Shown here: positions 10,791 to 19,934 of the stretch, piece by piece
How positions within the stretch are numbered: position 1 is the stretch's first letter
Layout: every line of letters begins with the position of its first letter
Origin: Paenibacillus alvei DSM 29
Lineage (GTDB): Bacteria; Bacillota; Bacilli; Paenibacillales; Paenibacillaceae
Assembly (NCBI RefSeq): GCF_000293805.1
Contig: NZ_AMBZ01000001.1
Span: 648,001-712,000, forward strand
Reading direction: 5' to 3'
DNA length: 64,000 bases
Notes under the pieces: model-generated
What the model saw: only the letters and a program-made list of their open reading frames with translations
What the model was told of the DNA's origin: nothing
The model's database searches: none
Position numbers and translations under genes: made by a program

Positions 10791-11273
10791 CTAATAGCTT
10801 GACAGCCCTTCTAATCCTACCTTTAACTCAGATAGACTAAATTGTTTAGGCAAATGATCTAATATATTTTGAAGTTTCTTTTTAATGATATTAATCATAT
10901 TCTTATCAACTGTATTAGAACCGTGCATTTTATTAAACTCCAATATTATATCCGCATTCGAGTTAAGTACTGGCTCTATATTAATATCACGCTTCTCTAA
11001 ATCACGCTTAATTAATGATAATTGAATTTGCGTATCATATAATCGATTCAGAATATACTTAAGATTGGGATCCTTCCATTCTGTTCTCTCATGTTCATTC
11101 CAATTTGCTACCTTATCTACGTTATTCTCATATATAACTTGAATACCATCCCGAGCTCTTTCATATGCTAGGGTTACTTCCCTGTCTATTTTTATATTCT
11201 GAAAATAGAGTCCACCTAAAACTACGTTTAAAATCAGAGAAGCTGTGAACAGGAGTTTTTTTAAGATTTTCAT
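10791..11273 (-). CDS. AT-rich membrane-anchored hypothetical protein
   Basis: A 160-aa protein with one N-terminal membrane segment (LLFTASLILNVVLGGLYF, residues 5-22) and a charged, helical extracellular part rich in Asn, Lys, Glu and Ile. The base composition is clearly more AT-rich than that of the tre and ure genes on either side, which hints at recent acquisition. The ATG at 11271-11273 was chosen because GGAGG precedes it by 5 bases; an earlier in-frame start would add 12 residues. I recognise no family. It has its own terminator. Confidence 0.6.
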   Translation of the reverse strand: MKILKKLLFTASLILNVVLGGLYFQNIKIDREVTLAYERARDGIQVIYENNVDKVANWNEHERTEWKDPNLKYILNRLYDTQIQLSLIKRDLEKRDINIEPVLNSNADIILEFNKMHGSNTVDKNMINIIKKKLQNILDHLPKQFSLSELKVGLEGLSSY

Positions 11274-11309
11274 GTATCCTCCACAGAAAAAGGAACTGCC
11301 CGTATTCAT

Positions 11310-11321
11310 CTAGTTAACTAG
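11310..11321. repeat. 12-bp palindrome CTAGTTAACTAG
   Basis: A perfect palindrome 37 bases upstream of the AT-rich gene start. It could be an operator or chance in AT-rich DNA. Confidence 0.35.
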
Positions 11322-11449
11322 AAATGTTAACTTCCTTTCTTTTTAAGCAAACCCACTTTTCTATTTACAATTTTTTATAGCAAATGAAATTATACACTTA
11401 ATTTTCTAGAATTAAACAGGTTAATTTTGGATGGGAAGGAGATTGCCCC

Positions 11450-11485
11450 ATGAAGATTGCTTCATTTATTTACAATGACATATAG
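11450..11485 (+). CDS. Possible 11-residue peptide (sORF)
   Basis: ATG 11450 opens an 11-codon frame (MKIASFIYNDI, stop TAG 11483-11485) with a strong GAAGGAG at 11435-11441, 8 bases upstream. A weak hairpin followed by T6 lies at 11534-11566. It may be a leader peptide, a small peptide gene or the 5' stub of a decayed gene: the frame after the stop stays open for 20 codons but matches nothing I know. Confidence 0.3.
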   Translation: MKIASFIYNDI

Positions 11486-11570
11486 AAAAAGAACAGATTT
11501 CTTACGGCCTATCCTTTAAGATATCTATACAATCAACGCACTATCTGATAGAGTCAGTTGTTTTTTGTAG

Positions 11571-11609
11571 AAAAAAACCTGATAAACCAAGGTTCTTGGC
11601 TTATCAGGT
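11571..11609 (-). terminator. Terminator of the urease operon (repeat copy 1)
   Basis: On the minus strand a 15-base stem (arms 11595-11609 and 11577-11591, one G-U type mismatch) is followed by T7. It lies 46 bases after the ureD stop. The hairpin and about 25 bases upstream of it recur at 22373-22443. Confidence 0.85.
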
Positions 11610-11654
11610 AATTGATTGTCTCATATATATGCCATCTTAAAATGGGGATTTAAT

Positions 11655-12479
11655 TTAGTATTTTCTGAGGAAGCTTGGGGTCGTATTGAAAATTGACTGA
11701 TTTATAAACCGGTGGCAACACGCAAAAATTGCCTCTATCGTTTGAGTCGAGTTTGCTAGTACACGCGCCATCAGCCCGGACACCGGAAGCAAGGATAAGC
11801 CGATTCGGCAATCCTCATATTTCCCATCGATCTCAAGATAAAGCCGATCCAAGAAATCCTGATCAACCTGTTCCGAGATCATCATCATCGACCCGAGATG
11901 CGAATACCCTTCCATAAATCCAAGGGAAGTCATACGATGCGCCGCAGGATCCAATTTGATATGGTCATGAATCGCTAATACGCCATCCAAATAAATTTCG
12001 TTCATGAATTGCAGCAGGTCATAACTGAATTGCCGCCCATCGGGGGACCATCCGGAGGTGACGATTTCGGAATATAGCAGATTAGCTCCCTTTTCCATCC
12101 AAATGACCGTTTTTTGCTTATACCGCGCATGTTCATACCCGATGATCGGATCGGTAATATATTCGAGATAGCTGCCCTTCTTCAACCTGATTTCAACTTC
12201 TTGATAGGCGGGTTTCTTCGGCGTTTTATAGATTTTGGTCGCCGCTTGCGTCGTCAAAGTGAGCCGGGCACCTTCCTCCAATGAAACCTGCATCAGATAA
12301 CGATCCCCGTCCAGATAACCTCCGCCCGGATTCAATATATAGTAACACGCCTGCCCCGAATCATCGTGATAAATTGGCCGCATCACTTTAAACGCGCCGT
12401 GGAAATACACGTCTCTGGCGACGGTTTTACCGTTTCTCTCCTCAGCATTTAGCCGAAGAACCCCCGTCCACTCCTCCAT
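11655..12479 (-). CDS. ureD: Urease accessory protein UreD
   Basis: A 274-aa scaffold (UreD/UreH family) that binds apo-urease and recruits UreF and UreG for nickel delivery. Family features: FHGAFKVMRPIYHD near the N terminus, ILNPGGGYLDGDRY (the NPxGGxxxGD signature), LTTQAATKIYKTP and EIVTSGWSPDGRQF. It starts one base after the ureG stop, with no separate good ribosome site, so translation is probably coupled. It is the last gene of the operon, an order (ureABCEFGD) common in Bacillus-type clusters. A strong terminator follows. Confidence 0.95.
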   Translation of the reverse strand: MEEWTGVLRLNAEERNGKTVARDVYFHGAFKVMRPIYHDDSGQACYYILNPGGGYLDGDRYLMQVSLEEGARLTLTTQAATKIYKTPKKPAYQEVEIRLKKGSYLEYITDPIIGYEHARYKQKTVIWMEKGANLLYSEIVTSGWSPDGRQFSYDLLQFMNEIYLDGVLAIHDHIKLDPAAHRMTSLGFMEGYSHLGSMMMISEQVDQDFLDRLYLEIDGKYEDCRIGLSLLPVSGLMARVLANSTQTIEAIFACCHRFINQSIFNTTPSFLRKY

Positions 12480-13091
12480 TTATTCTAGATCCTTCAAGAA
12501 CACATTTCTTTTGATCCAGTGGATGACTTGATCCAATCCTTTGTTATCCTTCAAATTGGTGAACACAAACGGTTTATTCCCACGGAAAACCTTCGTATCC
12601 GATTCCATCACTTCCAGGCTTGCCCCGACATAAGGCGCCAGATCGGTTTTGTTGATAATGAACAGATCCGATTTAATCATGCCTTGTCCGCCCTTGCGCG
12701 GAATTTTCTCCCCTTGCGCTACGTCGATGATATAAATCGAAAAGTCAACCAGTTCAGGACTGAAAGTGGCCGCGAGATTATCTCCGCCGCTTTCCACAAA
12801 AATAAGCTCGACATCCGGATGGCGCCCAATCAGCTCGTCGATGGCCGCAAAATTCATCGAAGCGTCTTCGCGGATGGCTGTGTGCGGGCATCCCCCGGTT
12901 TCGACGCCGATAATCCGATCCGCGGGCAGAACGCCGTTTTCCATTAAAAATTTGGCGTCTTCTTTTGTATAAATATCATTTGTAATGACAGCCATGCTGA
13001 TTTCCCCTTCGAGATGACGGGTTAATTTTTCAACGAGCAGTGTTTTGCCTGCTCCGACCGGCCCACCGATTCCGATTTTAATAGGCCCCAT
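12480..13091 (-). CDS. ureG: Urease accessory GTPase UreG
   Basis: A 203-aa SIMIBI-class GTPase that drives nickel insertion into urease. The P-loop GGPVGAGKT (residues 9-17), the metal-binding CPH in [19 protein letters not shown], the [15 protein letters not shown] switch segment and the G4 motif [11 protein letters not shown] are all intact. It lies 34 bases downstream of ureF and directly abuts ureD. Length and motifs are standard. Confidence 0.97.
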   Translation of the reverse strand: MGPIKIGIGGPVGAGKTLLVEKLTRHLEGEISMAVITNDIYTKEDAKFLMENGVLPADRIIGVETGGCPHTAIREDASMNFAAIDELIGRHPDVELIFVESGGDNLAATFSPELVDFSIYIIDVAQGEKIPRKGGQGMIKSDLFIINKTDLAPYVGASLEVMESDTKVFRGNKPFVFTNLKDNKGLDQVIHWIKRNVFLKDLE

Positions 13092-13125
13092 AATTCACAC
13101 GCTTCCTTCTGTTATGAAATTTTCA

Positions 13126-13811
13126 CTAAGACATGAAAATCCGAATATTGACGCGCTCATGTTTCATTTGCGATAATTCCAGACCGGGTGATACGACGCC
13201 AAAATCCTCCTCATCCAATCGGACGATTTGTTCTACCGCTTGAATCAATCCATCCTGACATTGCTGCAGTACCTTCTGTCCTGCCGTTTGACCTAACGGA
13301 ATTGCGCGCACCGCGTTTTGGACCAAGCTGGCGACGACTGAATATAGATAATATAAAAGGGTGGCCGTTCCGGAAACGCCGAGATGGTGCCCGACCATCG
13401 TAAACACGATGGCCGGATGTCCAAACTCAGCTTAACACGGATGCGCTCCCTATAGATGGAGAAGACAGACGACTCATACAAAGATTGCACGAGGTTTAAC
13501 ATCCGGTCTCCCATCTTTTGCGTACCTTCCCTTGTCTCGCGGGGCAGATTTTGCACAAACAGCATCCGATCCAGTTTCCATATGGTGTCCATATCCCCAG
13601 ACTGCAGCGCGTTAAAGACAAGGCGGGACGCAAGCCCGTCCGAGTAAACAAGCTGTTCATGAATATAGGTATCGAGCCATTCGGCAAATGTGTCCTGATC
13701 CCTAACCCGATCTTCCTGAATATACGTTTCTAGTCCGTAAGAATGGCTGAAAGCTCCGGTAGGAAAGTTGGAATCGCAAAGCTGAAATAGAGCCAGAGCT
13801 TGCTTATCCAT
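13126..13811 (-). pseudogene. ureF: Urease accessory protein UreF, frameshifted in an A run
   Basis: UreF links UreD to UreG in the nickel-loading complex. The N-terminal frame carries ALFQLCDSNFPTGAFSHSYG and ETREGTQKMGDRML, both conserved. It then runs into unrelated sequence after RIRVK. The other frame carries GHPAIVFTMVGHHLGVSGT and the rest to the C terminus. Reading GTTAAAGCTGAG instead of GTTAAGCTGAG (plus-strand TT at 13432-13433) restores RIRVKAEFGHPAIV and a protein of about 228 aa, the usual length. So one A is missing on the minus strand. The rest of the operon is intact, which argues for a sequencing error or very recent loss. The start ATG 13809-13811 overlaps the end of ureE by 8 bases. 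Confidence 0.92.
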
Positions 13812-14259
13812 GACTGTGGCCAATATGACGAAACGCCTGCTTCACTTTCCGGTTTTCCCTTACATAGGGAATATGCAACTGTACCAGTAATTCTTCTACA
13901 AGATAGTCGTATTGAACAAGCATTTCGTCTCCTTCGAATTGAGCAGGCAAATGCCGGTTGCCTAATTGATGCGCGATATAGCCCATTTCTTGCAGGCTGC
14001 GCGGACGAATTGCAAGTAAATCATCGGAGTGGACATCCACAATAATCATGTTCTTGTCGTCCATGTATAACACGTCGCCGGCCACCAAATCGCGCTGCTC
14101 TGAAAGACGAATCCCGATTTCATTCCCATGGTCGGTTGTTGCGCGCTGAATCCGTTTGACGAGATCGCTGCTTTCCAAATATACTTTCTCAATATGTCGG
14201 TTCCCGATTTCTTCCTTGTCCATTTGTTCGATATTTGCAATTACCTTTTCGATAATCAT
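13804..14259 (-). CDS. ureE: Urease accessory nickel-binding protein UreE
   Basis: A 151-aa nickel metallochaperone. N-terminal peptide-binding domain, then the metal-binding domain with [10 protein letters not shown] and [13 protein letters not shown]. The His-containing tail HIGHSHG is short compared with enterobacterial UreE. ATG 14257-14259 ([10 protein letters not shown]) was chosen because GAGGTG lies 7 bases ahead and homologues begin similarly; a GTG three codons earlier overlaps that ribosome site. It starts 10 bases after ureC and overlaps ureF. Confidence 0.95.
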   Translation of the reverse strand: MIIEKVIANIEQMDKEEIGNRHIEKVYLESSDLVKRIQRATTDHGNEIGIRLSEQRDLVAGDVLYMDDKNMIIVDVHSDDLLAIRPRSLQEMGYIAHQLGNRHLPAQFEGDEMLVQYDYLVEELLVQLHIPYVRENRKVKQAFRHIGHSHG

Positions 14260-14269
14260 CGGCTTCACC

Positions 14270-15982
14270 TCAAAATAAGAAATAACGCTGTCCCATCGGC
14301 ACTTTATCTACCGGTTCGCAGGTCATGAGTTCTCCATTGACCCGAACCTCATACGTTTGCGGATCAACCGTGATCTCAGGTGTTTCAAAATTCAACTTCA
14401 TATCTTTTTTCGTTAATGTCCGGATACCATGCACAGGCAAAACGATTTTTTCGAGCCCTAACTGTTCGTGGACTTTGTTGTCAAAAGCGGACTGCGAAAT
14501 GAAAGTGATGGAGCTTTGGGAACGCGCTTTTCCGTATTGCCCGTACATTGGACGGTAAATGACCGGCTGCGGCGTTGGAATGGATGCGTTCGCATCCCCC
14601 ATCAAGCTATGGGCTACCATCCCGTTTTTGATGATCATTTCAGGCTTCACACCGAAAAATGCTGGAGACCAAATGACAAGGTCGGCGACTTTCCCAACTT
14701 CAACCGACCCGACATACTCAGAAATCCCGTGCGTAATGGCCGGGTTGATCGTATATTTAGCTACATATCGTTTAGCGCGGTTATTATCTGAAAGCTCACG
14801 GTCACCCGGAAGCGAGCCCCGCTGTTTTTTCATTTTGTCGGCAGTCTGCCATGTTCGTAAAATAACTTCACCGATGCGGCCCATCGCCTGCGCGTCTGAA
14901 CTGATCATACTAAAAACGCCCATATCCTGGAGAATGTCTTCGGCAGCAATCGTTTCGCGTCGGATGCGAGAATCCGCAAAAGCAAGATCCTCTGGTATCG
15001 ACGGATTCAGGTGGTGGCACACCATCAACATATCCAAATGCTCGTCGATCGTATTAATGGTATACGGCAGCGTCGGATTCGTGGACGAAGGCAGCACATT
15101 CATATAACTGGCGGACTTAATCAGGTCAGGAGCATGTCCTCCTCCTGCCCCTTCCGTATGATACATATGGATCACCCTGCCTTTGATCGCCGCCATGGTA
15201 TTCTCCATGAAGCCGCCTTCATTCAAAGTGTCGGCATGAACCGCAACCTGCACGTCGAACTTGTCGGCTACGCGTAACGCATGATCCAGCGCCGAGGCGG
15301 TCGCTCCCCAGTCCTCATGCACCTTCAGCCCAATCGCTCCGGCCCGTACCTGCTCGGCAAGCGGTTCTTCTGCCGCAGCTTGTCCTTTCCCAGTAAACCC
15401 GACGTTAATCGGCAGCCCCTCCGCCGCCTGCAACATGCGGTGTATATTCCATTCCCCAGGAGTTACTGTGGTTGCCTTAGAGCCCGCAGCCGGACCTGTT
15501 CCGCCGCCAATTAATGTGGTCAGACCTGAAGATAGCGCCGTCTCGACCTGGCCTGGATTAATAAAATGCACATGCGTATCAATGCCGCCGGCGGTGACGA
15601 TCCTGCCCTCCCCTGCAATAATTTCCGTCGCCGCGCCAATGACGATATCCACATGATCCATGATCAAAGGGTTGCCCGCTTTGCCGATCCCAGCTATCCT
15701 GCCGTCACGGATTCCAATATCCGCCTTATATATGCCGGTATAATCCAAAATGATTGCATTCGTAATCACGACATCCGGAATATCGTCGCCGCGAGTCGCA
15801 AGCGGATGCTGACCCATACCGTCACGGATTACTTTTCCTCCGCCAAAAACAACCTCATCGCCATAGGAGGCAAAGTCCTTTTCAATCTGGATAAAGATAT
15901 CCGTGTCCGCCAAGCGAATCGAGTCTCCCGTTGTCGGTCCGTACATTTGTGAATATTGATTTCTGGACATTATAAAACTCAT
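14270..15982 (-). CDS. ureC: Urease alpha subunit
   Basis: The 570-aa catalytic subunit that hydrolyses urea to ammonia and carbamate at a dinickel centre. Visible motifs: [10 protein letters not shown] (two nickel His), GLKVHEDWG with the lysine that becomes carbamylated, [22 protein letters not shown], the active-site flap [17 protein letters not shown] and SSDAQAMGR with the nickel Asp. Length is standard. The start overlaps the ureB stop as ATGA, so translation is coupled. No substitutions are seen in ligand residues. Confidence 0.98.
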   Translation of the reverse strand: MSFIMSRNQYSQMYGPTTGDSIRLADTDIFIQIEKDFASYGDEVVFGGGKVIRDGMGQHPLATRGDDIPDVVITNAIILDYTGIYKADIGIRDGRIAGIGKAGNPLIMDHVDIVIGAATEIIAGEGRIVTAGGIDTHVHFINPGQVETALSSGLTTLIGGGTGPAAGSKATTVTPGEWNIHRMLQAAEGLPINVGFTGKGQAAAEEPLAEQVRAGAIGLKVHEDWGATASALDHALRVADKFDVQVAVHADTLNEGGFMENTMAAIKGRVIHMYHTEGAGGGHAPDLIKSASYMNVLPSSTNPTLPYTINTIDEHLDMLMVCHHLNPSIPEDLAFADSRIRRETIAAEDILQDMGVFSMISSDAQAMGRIGEVILRTWQTADKMKKQRGSLPGDRELSDNNRAKRYVAKYTINPAITHGISEYVGSVEVGKVADLVIWSPAFFGVKPEMIIKNGMVAHSLMGDANASIPTPQPVIYRPMYGQYGKARSQSSITFISQSAFDNKVHEQLGLEKIVLPVHGIRTLTKKDMKLNFETPEITVDPQTYEVRVNGELMTCEPVDKVPMGQRYFLF

Positions 15983-16302
15983 GATTGGCTTCCGCCTCCC
16001 ACAGATCCATCCGTCTTGTTATTAAATCCATACACGCGGCGCTCCCCTGAGTAATCAATCAGTTCTACTTCTTTTTCATCCCCGGGCTCAAAACGTACCG
16101 CGGCGCCTGCAGGAATATTCAGACGCTTCCCAAACCCACTATTACGATCAAAAATGAGAGCTTCATTAACTTCATAGAAATGAAAATGCGACCCGACCTG
16201 TACAGGACGGTCGCCGGTATTTTTAACAGTACATCTCAAGACGGTTTTGCCGGCGTTGCATATAATTTCTTCCTTCTGCAAAAAGATTTGTCCAGGTATC
16301 AT
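15979..16302 (-). CDS. ureB: Urease beta subunit
   Basis: A 107-aa structural subunit, as in the three-subunit (alpha, beta, gamma) bacterial enzymes. Conserved segments include [30 protein letters not shown] and GFNNKTDG. It lies between ureA and ureC, 25 bases after ureA, and ends in an ATGA overlap with ureC. Confidence 0.97.
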   Translation of the reverse strand: MIPGQIFLQKEEIICNAGKTVLRCTVKNTGDRPVQVGSHFHFYEVNEALIFDRNSGFGKRLNIPAGAAVRFEPGDEKEVELIDYSGERRVYGFNNKTDGSVGGGSQS

Positions 16303-16327
16303 TAGACTCTCTCCCGTCGCAGTTCAT

Positions 16328-16630
16328 TTATCGTATCGGATGGTGTACAGTTACCAATTTCGTGCCGTCTGGAAAGGTGGCTTCAACCTGGATATCGTCG
16401 ATCATTTCGGGAATCCCGTCCATCACATCGTCGCGGGACAAAATCGCGGCCCCATATTCCATAAGCTCCGCAACTGTTTTCCCGTCCCGTGCCCCTTCAA
16501 TAACTTCATAAGTAATCAGCGCAACAGATTCAGGATGGTTTAATTTAAGCCCCCTTTCCCGTCTGCGCTTGGCGAGATCCGCCGCAACAACGATGAGAAG
16601 TTTATCGATCTCACGGGGTAACAATTGCAT
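16328..16630 (-). CDS. ureA: Urease gamma subunit
   Basis: A 100-aa structural subunit, first gene of the operon. Conserved segments: [69 protein letters not shown]. The ATG at 16628-16630 has GGAGG 7 bases ahead. An in-frame extension further upstream is not conserved and was left out. It is controlled by whatever acts in the 16.65-16.87 kb leader. Confidence 0.97.
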   Translation of the reverse strand: MQLLPREIDKLLIVVAADLAKRRRERGLKLNHPESVALITYEVIEGARDGKTVAELMEYGAAILSRDDVMDGIPEMIDDIQVEATFPDGTKLVTVHHPIR

Positions 16631-16720
16631 CGTATGTGCCTCCTTCGATTTTCGAAACCGGTTTCGCACTGAAGAGAATGAGTCAATCCCTTGGTGTACA
16701 CCTTCCTTCTGATTCAATCC

Positions 16721-16736
16721 GATTGATTAATCAATC
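16721..16736. promoter_or_regulatory. 16-bp perfect palindrome in the urease leader
   Basis: GATTGATTAATCAATC, 90 bases upstream of the ureA start. Its place between the candidate promoter and ureA makes an operator plausible. It does not match the TnrA, GlnR or CodY consensus. Confidence 0.45.
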
Positions 16737-16817
16737 AAAAAAAATGAAAGAAAGACCTAAATTTCACAATCACTGTCTGAATATTCAAGCAACAACTTGG
16801 TGGTATTTTTTACCTAT

Positions 16818-16846
16818 ATAATATAATGAAAAAACAGTAGAAACAA
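16818..16846 (-). promoter_or_regulatory. Weak sigma-A promoter candidate for ureABCEFGD
   Basis: Minus strand: TTGTTT (16841-16846), 17-base spacer, TATTAT (16818-16823). Its -35 overlaps a hairpin (16835-16864). Only a motif match. Confidence 0.35.
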
Positions 16847-16864
16847 GAAATTTTGCTTCTACTG
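16829..16864 (-). terminator. Terminator-like hairpin upstream of ureA
   Basis: CAGTAGAA (16835-16842) and TTCTACTG (16857-16864) form a perfect 8-base stem which on the minus strand is followed directly by T6. It could end an unrecognised minus-strand transcript, or attenuate one that starts further upstream of the urease genes. Confidence 0.5.
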
Positions 16865-17169
16865 GCCCTATAATATATCAAAAATTCACAAAAAATATAT
16901 CAGTTAGCAACCAAATCTATCTCCGCTATAACGATTACTCATAACTCGTAATTGTTAATCCAACACGCCATAATCACAAAAAATATTATCTGGTAATCAC
17001 AGTAAAACTATTATAAAATGGGTTCATTACATTTTTGCCCAGTTATTATGATTGATTTTACAAATTGGGGGAAACATGTAAATCTATCATTTTGGAGGTG
17101 AGCTTATTCGTTAAAAATGCTAGCATTGTCAGACTAGACTATACTTTTTATACCTAGGGGGAATAATAT

Positions 17170-19581
17170 TTGGCGAACAAAAACAACAAAAAAGTGCTTT
17201 CTCTGATCATGTCGATTGCAATGGCAATCAGCCTGATGTCACCAGCGGTGTCCGCCTATGAAGGATCCGCAAACAACTCAACCGAGAAGCTGCTCCACTT
17301 GCGATCGGGTACCATCAATCTCCAAAATGAAAATGAACAATACGGACTGCAATTTGATGAAGAAAGCACGCAACGCCAATTGTACGTTGTTCAATTCAAC
17401 GACGTCATCACAGATTCCTCCAAACAGCTCTTGCAACAGGCAGGAGCGGAACTCGGAGATTATCTCCCTGACTATGCTTATCTCGTACGCATGAACTCGC
17501 AACAAGCCGCCATCCTCGCCACAAACGATCAGATTTACAGAATTACCCTCTTTCAGCCAGAGTGGAAGAACGGCAATCTCTCCACATCAGAAGACATTCC
17601 AACAAGCAACTATGTCATCTCGGTATTCAGGGGCAGTGAGGCAGAAGTTGCCCGCTCACTTCAGCAGCAAGCCATCCCCGTTACCGATGTACAAGAAGGC
17701 TATATTGAAGCTGTAGTAAGCAATGAATCACTCCCGCTTGTTCTTCATCAACCCGATGTCACCTTCGTCGAATCTAAGCCTGCCGATGAGATCTTCAACG
17801 ACTTCGTTACTAATCAAGTTGGGGCCGCCACGTCGAATGGCGTATGGAGCAATGGATTGACCGGAAAAGGTCAAGTGGTTACCGTGGCCGACAGCGGCTT
17901 GGATTCCGGTAATCTAAGCACACTCCATAAGGATTTCGAAGGTCAGCTTCACACAGCGCCGGTTCCTATCGCAAGCGGAACATGGGCAGATACGAACGGA
18001 CATGGCACGCATGTAGCGGGCACCGTGCTCGGTACAGGAGCAATGTCCAATGGGAAATATAAAGGCGTTGCCTATGGCGCCAAGCTATTCTTCCAAGCGC
18101 TCGGCTGCGGCGGCGACTCCATTTGCACAGGCGATGTACGCAATCTGTTCAGCGCCGCAAAGCAGCAGGGTTCAGCCATCCACACCAACTCCTGGGGTTC
18201 CCGCTTCAACTACACCTATAGCGCCAATTCTTCACGCGTTGACGAATTTACGTTCAATGACAAGAACTTCACTGTATTATTCGCCGCCGGCAACGACGGC
18301 CGGGGCGGCTACAAAACCGTCAATGCACCCGGTAACGCCAAGAATACCATCACTGTCGGCAATCTTCAAAAGTCAAATCCGAATCAAATTGCGGTGGGCT
18401 CAAGTAAAGGCTACACCTTGGACGGGCGGGTCAAGCCTGATGTTGTCGTCACAGGCTCCAACATTATATCCGTTCGTTCATCGGCTTCATCCACTCCTGC
18501 TAACCCGAATCAATATTACACCACCATGTCAGGCACCTCTATGGCAACTCCGGCAGTCGCGGGATCGGCAGCCATCGTTCGCGAGTTCTATACAGAAAAC
18601 AAACACATAACCCCTTCCTCCGCGCTTATCAAGGCTACGCTCATTAATGGAGCTGAAGATGTAGGATATGGATGGATGAGCAGAGAGACAGGATGGGGAC
18701 AGGTTAACCTCGTGAACTCACTTACCCCCACTGAGGGAAGAACCAATGACTTCATCGACAATACTACAGGTTTAAAAACAAACGATTCTATCTCCTACCG
18801 TGTCAAGGCTGAAGCTGACAAGCCTCTCAAGATATCTCTTGTCTGGAGCGATTACCAAGGTGCCGTTCAAGCTGGCAAGCAATTAGTTAATGATCTCGAT
18901 CTTGAAGTAAAAGCACCGACTGGCGAACTCTACAAAGGCAACTGCTTCGTACAAAATACGGCTAGCACAAGTTGTACCAACAACGATGATATCAACAACG
19001 TGGAAAATGTATATCTTTCAACTCCAACTACGGGTGAATATACCGTAACCATCAAAGGACACAATGTTCCGCAAGGCCCACAGTCATTTGCATTAGTTGT
19101 ATCAGGCAATCGTTCCTCTATTCTTGGTCAAGCCCCTGAAAACCCAGAACCGATTGTACTGAAGGCGCCTGAGCAGTTGGCTGTAACGGCAGTCACGTAT
19201 AATTCGGTGAACCTGAGCTGGAGCGATCCGAACACAGGAATTCAAGGCCTTACATACGAAATCTATCAACAGCAGCAAAAAATCGGAACCAGCAGTCAAA
19301 CCAATTACACGGTAAAAGATCTTAGTCCCGGCAATACGTATACCTTTACAGTCAGGATCATCGACGGACAAGGCAATGTCTCCCCCGACAGTCAATCGGT
19401 AACAGCTAAACTTCCAAAACCGGAGGGGAATACAGAGCCATGGCAGATAGGCAAACCATACAAGGTAGGCGATCTTGTCTCATATAGCGGTGTAATCTAT
19501 GCATGTATGCAACCGCATACTTCCTTGGACGGCTGGGAGCCTTCTAATGTAACTGCACTTTGGTCGCCTATACAGGAATAG
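17170..19581 (+). CDS. Secreted subtilisin-family (S8) protease with FnIII and chitin-binding domains
   Basis: An 803-aa exported serine protease. Signal peptide 1-29 (MSIAMAISLMSPAVSA), pro-region about 45-210, then the catalytic domain with Asp241 (VADSGLDSG), His278 (NGHGTHVAG) and Ser457 (SGTSMATP). The domain layout and the beta domain after it (SLVWSDY, DLDLEVKAPTGELY, GEYTVTIKGHNVP) resemble the KP-43/kexin-like S8 group. A fibronectin III domain (about 655-745) and a C-terminal CBM5/12-type chitin-binding module (PWQIGKPYKVGDLVSYSGVIY to the end) follow. The TTG start at 17170 has AGGGGGA 7 bases ahead. Monocistronic. Likely degrades protein in chitin-containing material; that role is inference. 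Confidence 0.9.
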   Translation: MANKNNKKVLSLIMSIAMAISLMSPAVSAYEGSANNSTEKLLHLRSGTINLQNENEQYGLQFDEESTQRQLYVVQFNDVITDSSKQLLQQAGAELGDYLPDYAYLVRMNSQQAAILATNDQIYRITLFQPEWKNGNLSTSEDIPTSNYVISVFRGSEAEVARSLQQQAIPVTDVQEGYIEAVVSNESLPLVLHQPDVTFVESKPADEIFNDFVTNQVGAATSNGVWSNGLTGKGQVVTVADSGLDSGNLSTLHKDFEGQLHTAPVPIASGTWADTNGHGTHVAGTVLGTGAMSNGKYKGVAYGAKLFFQALGCGGDSICTGDVRNLFSAAKQQGSAIHTNSWGSRFNYTYSANSSRVDEFTFNDKNFTVLFAAGNDGRGGYKTVNAPGNAKNTITVGNLQKSNPNQIAVGSSKGYTLDGRVKPDVVVTGSNIISVRSSASSTPANPNQYYTTMSGTSMATPAVAGSAAIVREFYTENKHITPSSALIKATLINGAEDVGYGWMSRETGWGQVNLVNSLTPTEGRTNDFIDNTTGLKTNDSISYRVKAEADKPLKISLVWSDYQGAVQAGKQLVNDLDLEVKAPTGELYKGNCFVQNTASTSCTNNDDINNVENVYLSTPTTGEYTVTIKGHNVPQGPQSFALVVSGNRSSILGQAPENPEPIVLKAPEQLAVTAVTYNSVNLSWSDPNTGIQGLTYEIYQQQQKIGTSSQTNYTVKDLSPGNTYTFTVRIIDGQGNVSPDSQSVTAKLPKPEGNTEPWQIGKPYKVGDLVSYSGVIYACMQPHTSLDGWEPSNVTALWSPIQE

Positions 19582-19934
19582 GGTAGACCCTTCAGACTAA
19601 CCACCATCATGAAATTTGTTTGACTACTTTTGCTTCATCTCGTCACTGCTAACGAAGGAAGTCACCCCATTTCATTACCGAATGCGCAAAAAAGGCTATA
19701 CCGCGGTTAAACGCGGTATAGCCAATTATTCACTTTTCGTTTGGCCCATAATCGATTCACACGCTTTACGTACCATCCATTTTGAAGGCCATCTCCGCCT
19801 CTCGGGCACACTTACATACGGATGCGTTTATTATGACCCAAAATGAACGCAGCTCTGCATTTCAAAAAATAGTTCAGCCCAATCGCTCTATCACGGGGAA
19901 CGAAATGATCTATTTTTCAATAAGTTTGAAGGTA
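19582..19934. other. Convergent intergenic region with one strong hairpin
   Basis: Only the terminator at 19688-19723 stands out. No gene is supported. Confidence 0.5.
19688..19723 (-). terminator. Strong intrinsic terminator
   Basis: GGCTATACCGCG (19694-19705) and its complement (19712-19723) form a perfect 12-base stem, followed on the minus strand by T6. It serves the anti-sigma/sigma unit from 211 bases upstream and also faces the end of the subtilase gene. Confidence 0.85.

Larger units (their letters stand above)
11274..11654. other. Intergenic region upstream of AT-rich gene and downstream of ureD
   Basis: It holds the 12-bp palindrome, the possible 11-residue reading frame, a weak plus-strand hairpin with T6 (11534-11566) and the urease terminator (11571-11609). 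No longer gene is supported. Confidence 0.5.
16631..17169. other. Divergent intergenic region, ureA / subtilase
   Basis: AT-rich. Holds the urease leader (palindrome, promoter candidate, hairpin above). On the plus side, GGAGGTG at 17094-17100 is not followed by a clear gene, while AGGGGGA at 17156-17162 serves the subtilase. No other coding sequence is supported. Confidence 0.5.

Noticed and set aside
14559-15107. Long open frame antisense to ureC
   Set aside because: No recognisable motifs; ureC on the opposite strand is fully conserved.
17126-17154. TTGTCA-17-TATACC as promoter of the subtilase
   Set aside because: Transcription would start at or beyond the ribosome binding site at 17156-17162, leaving no leader.
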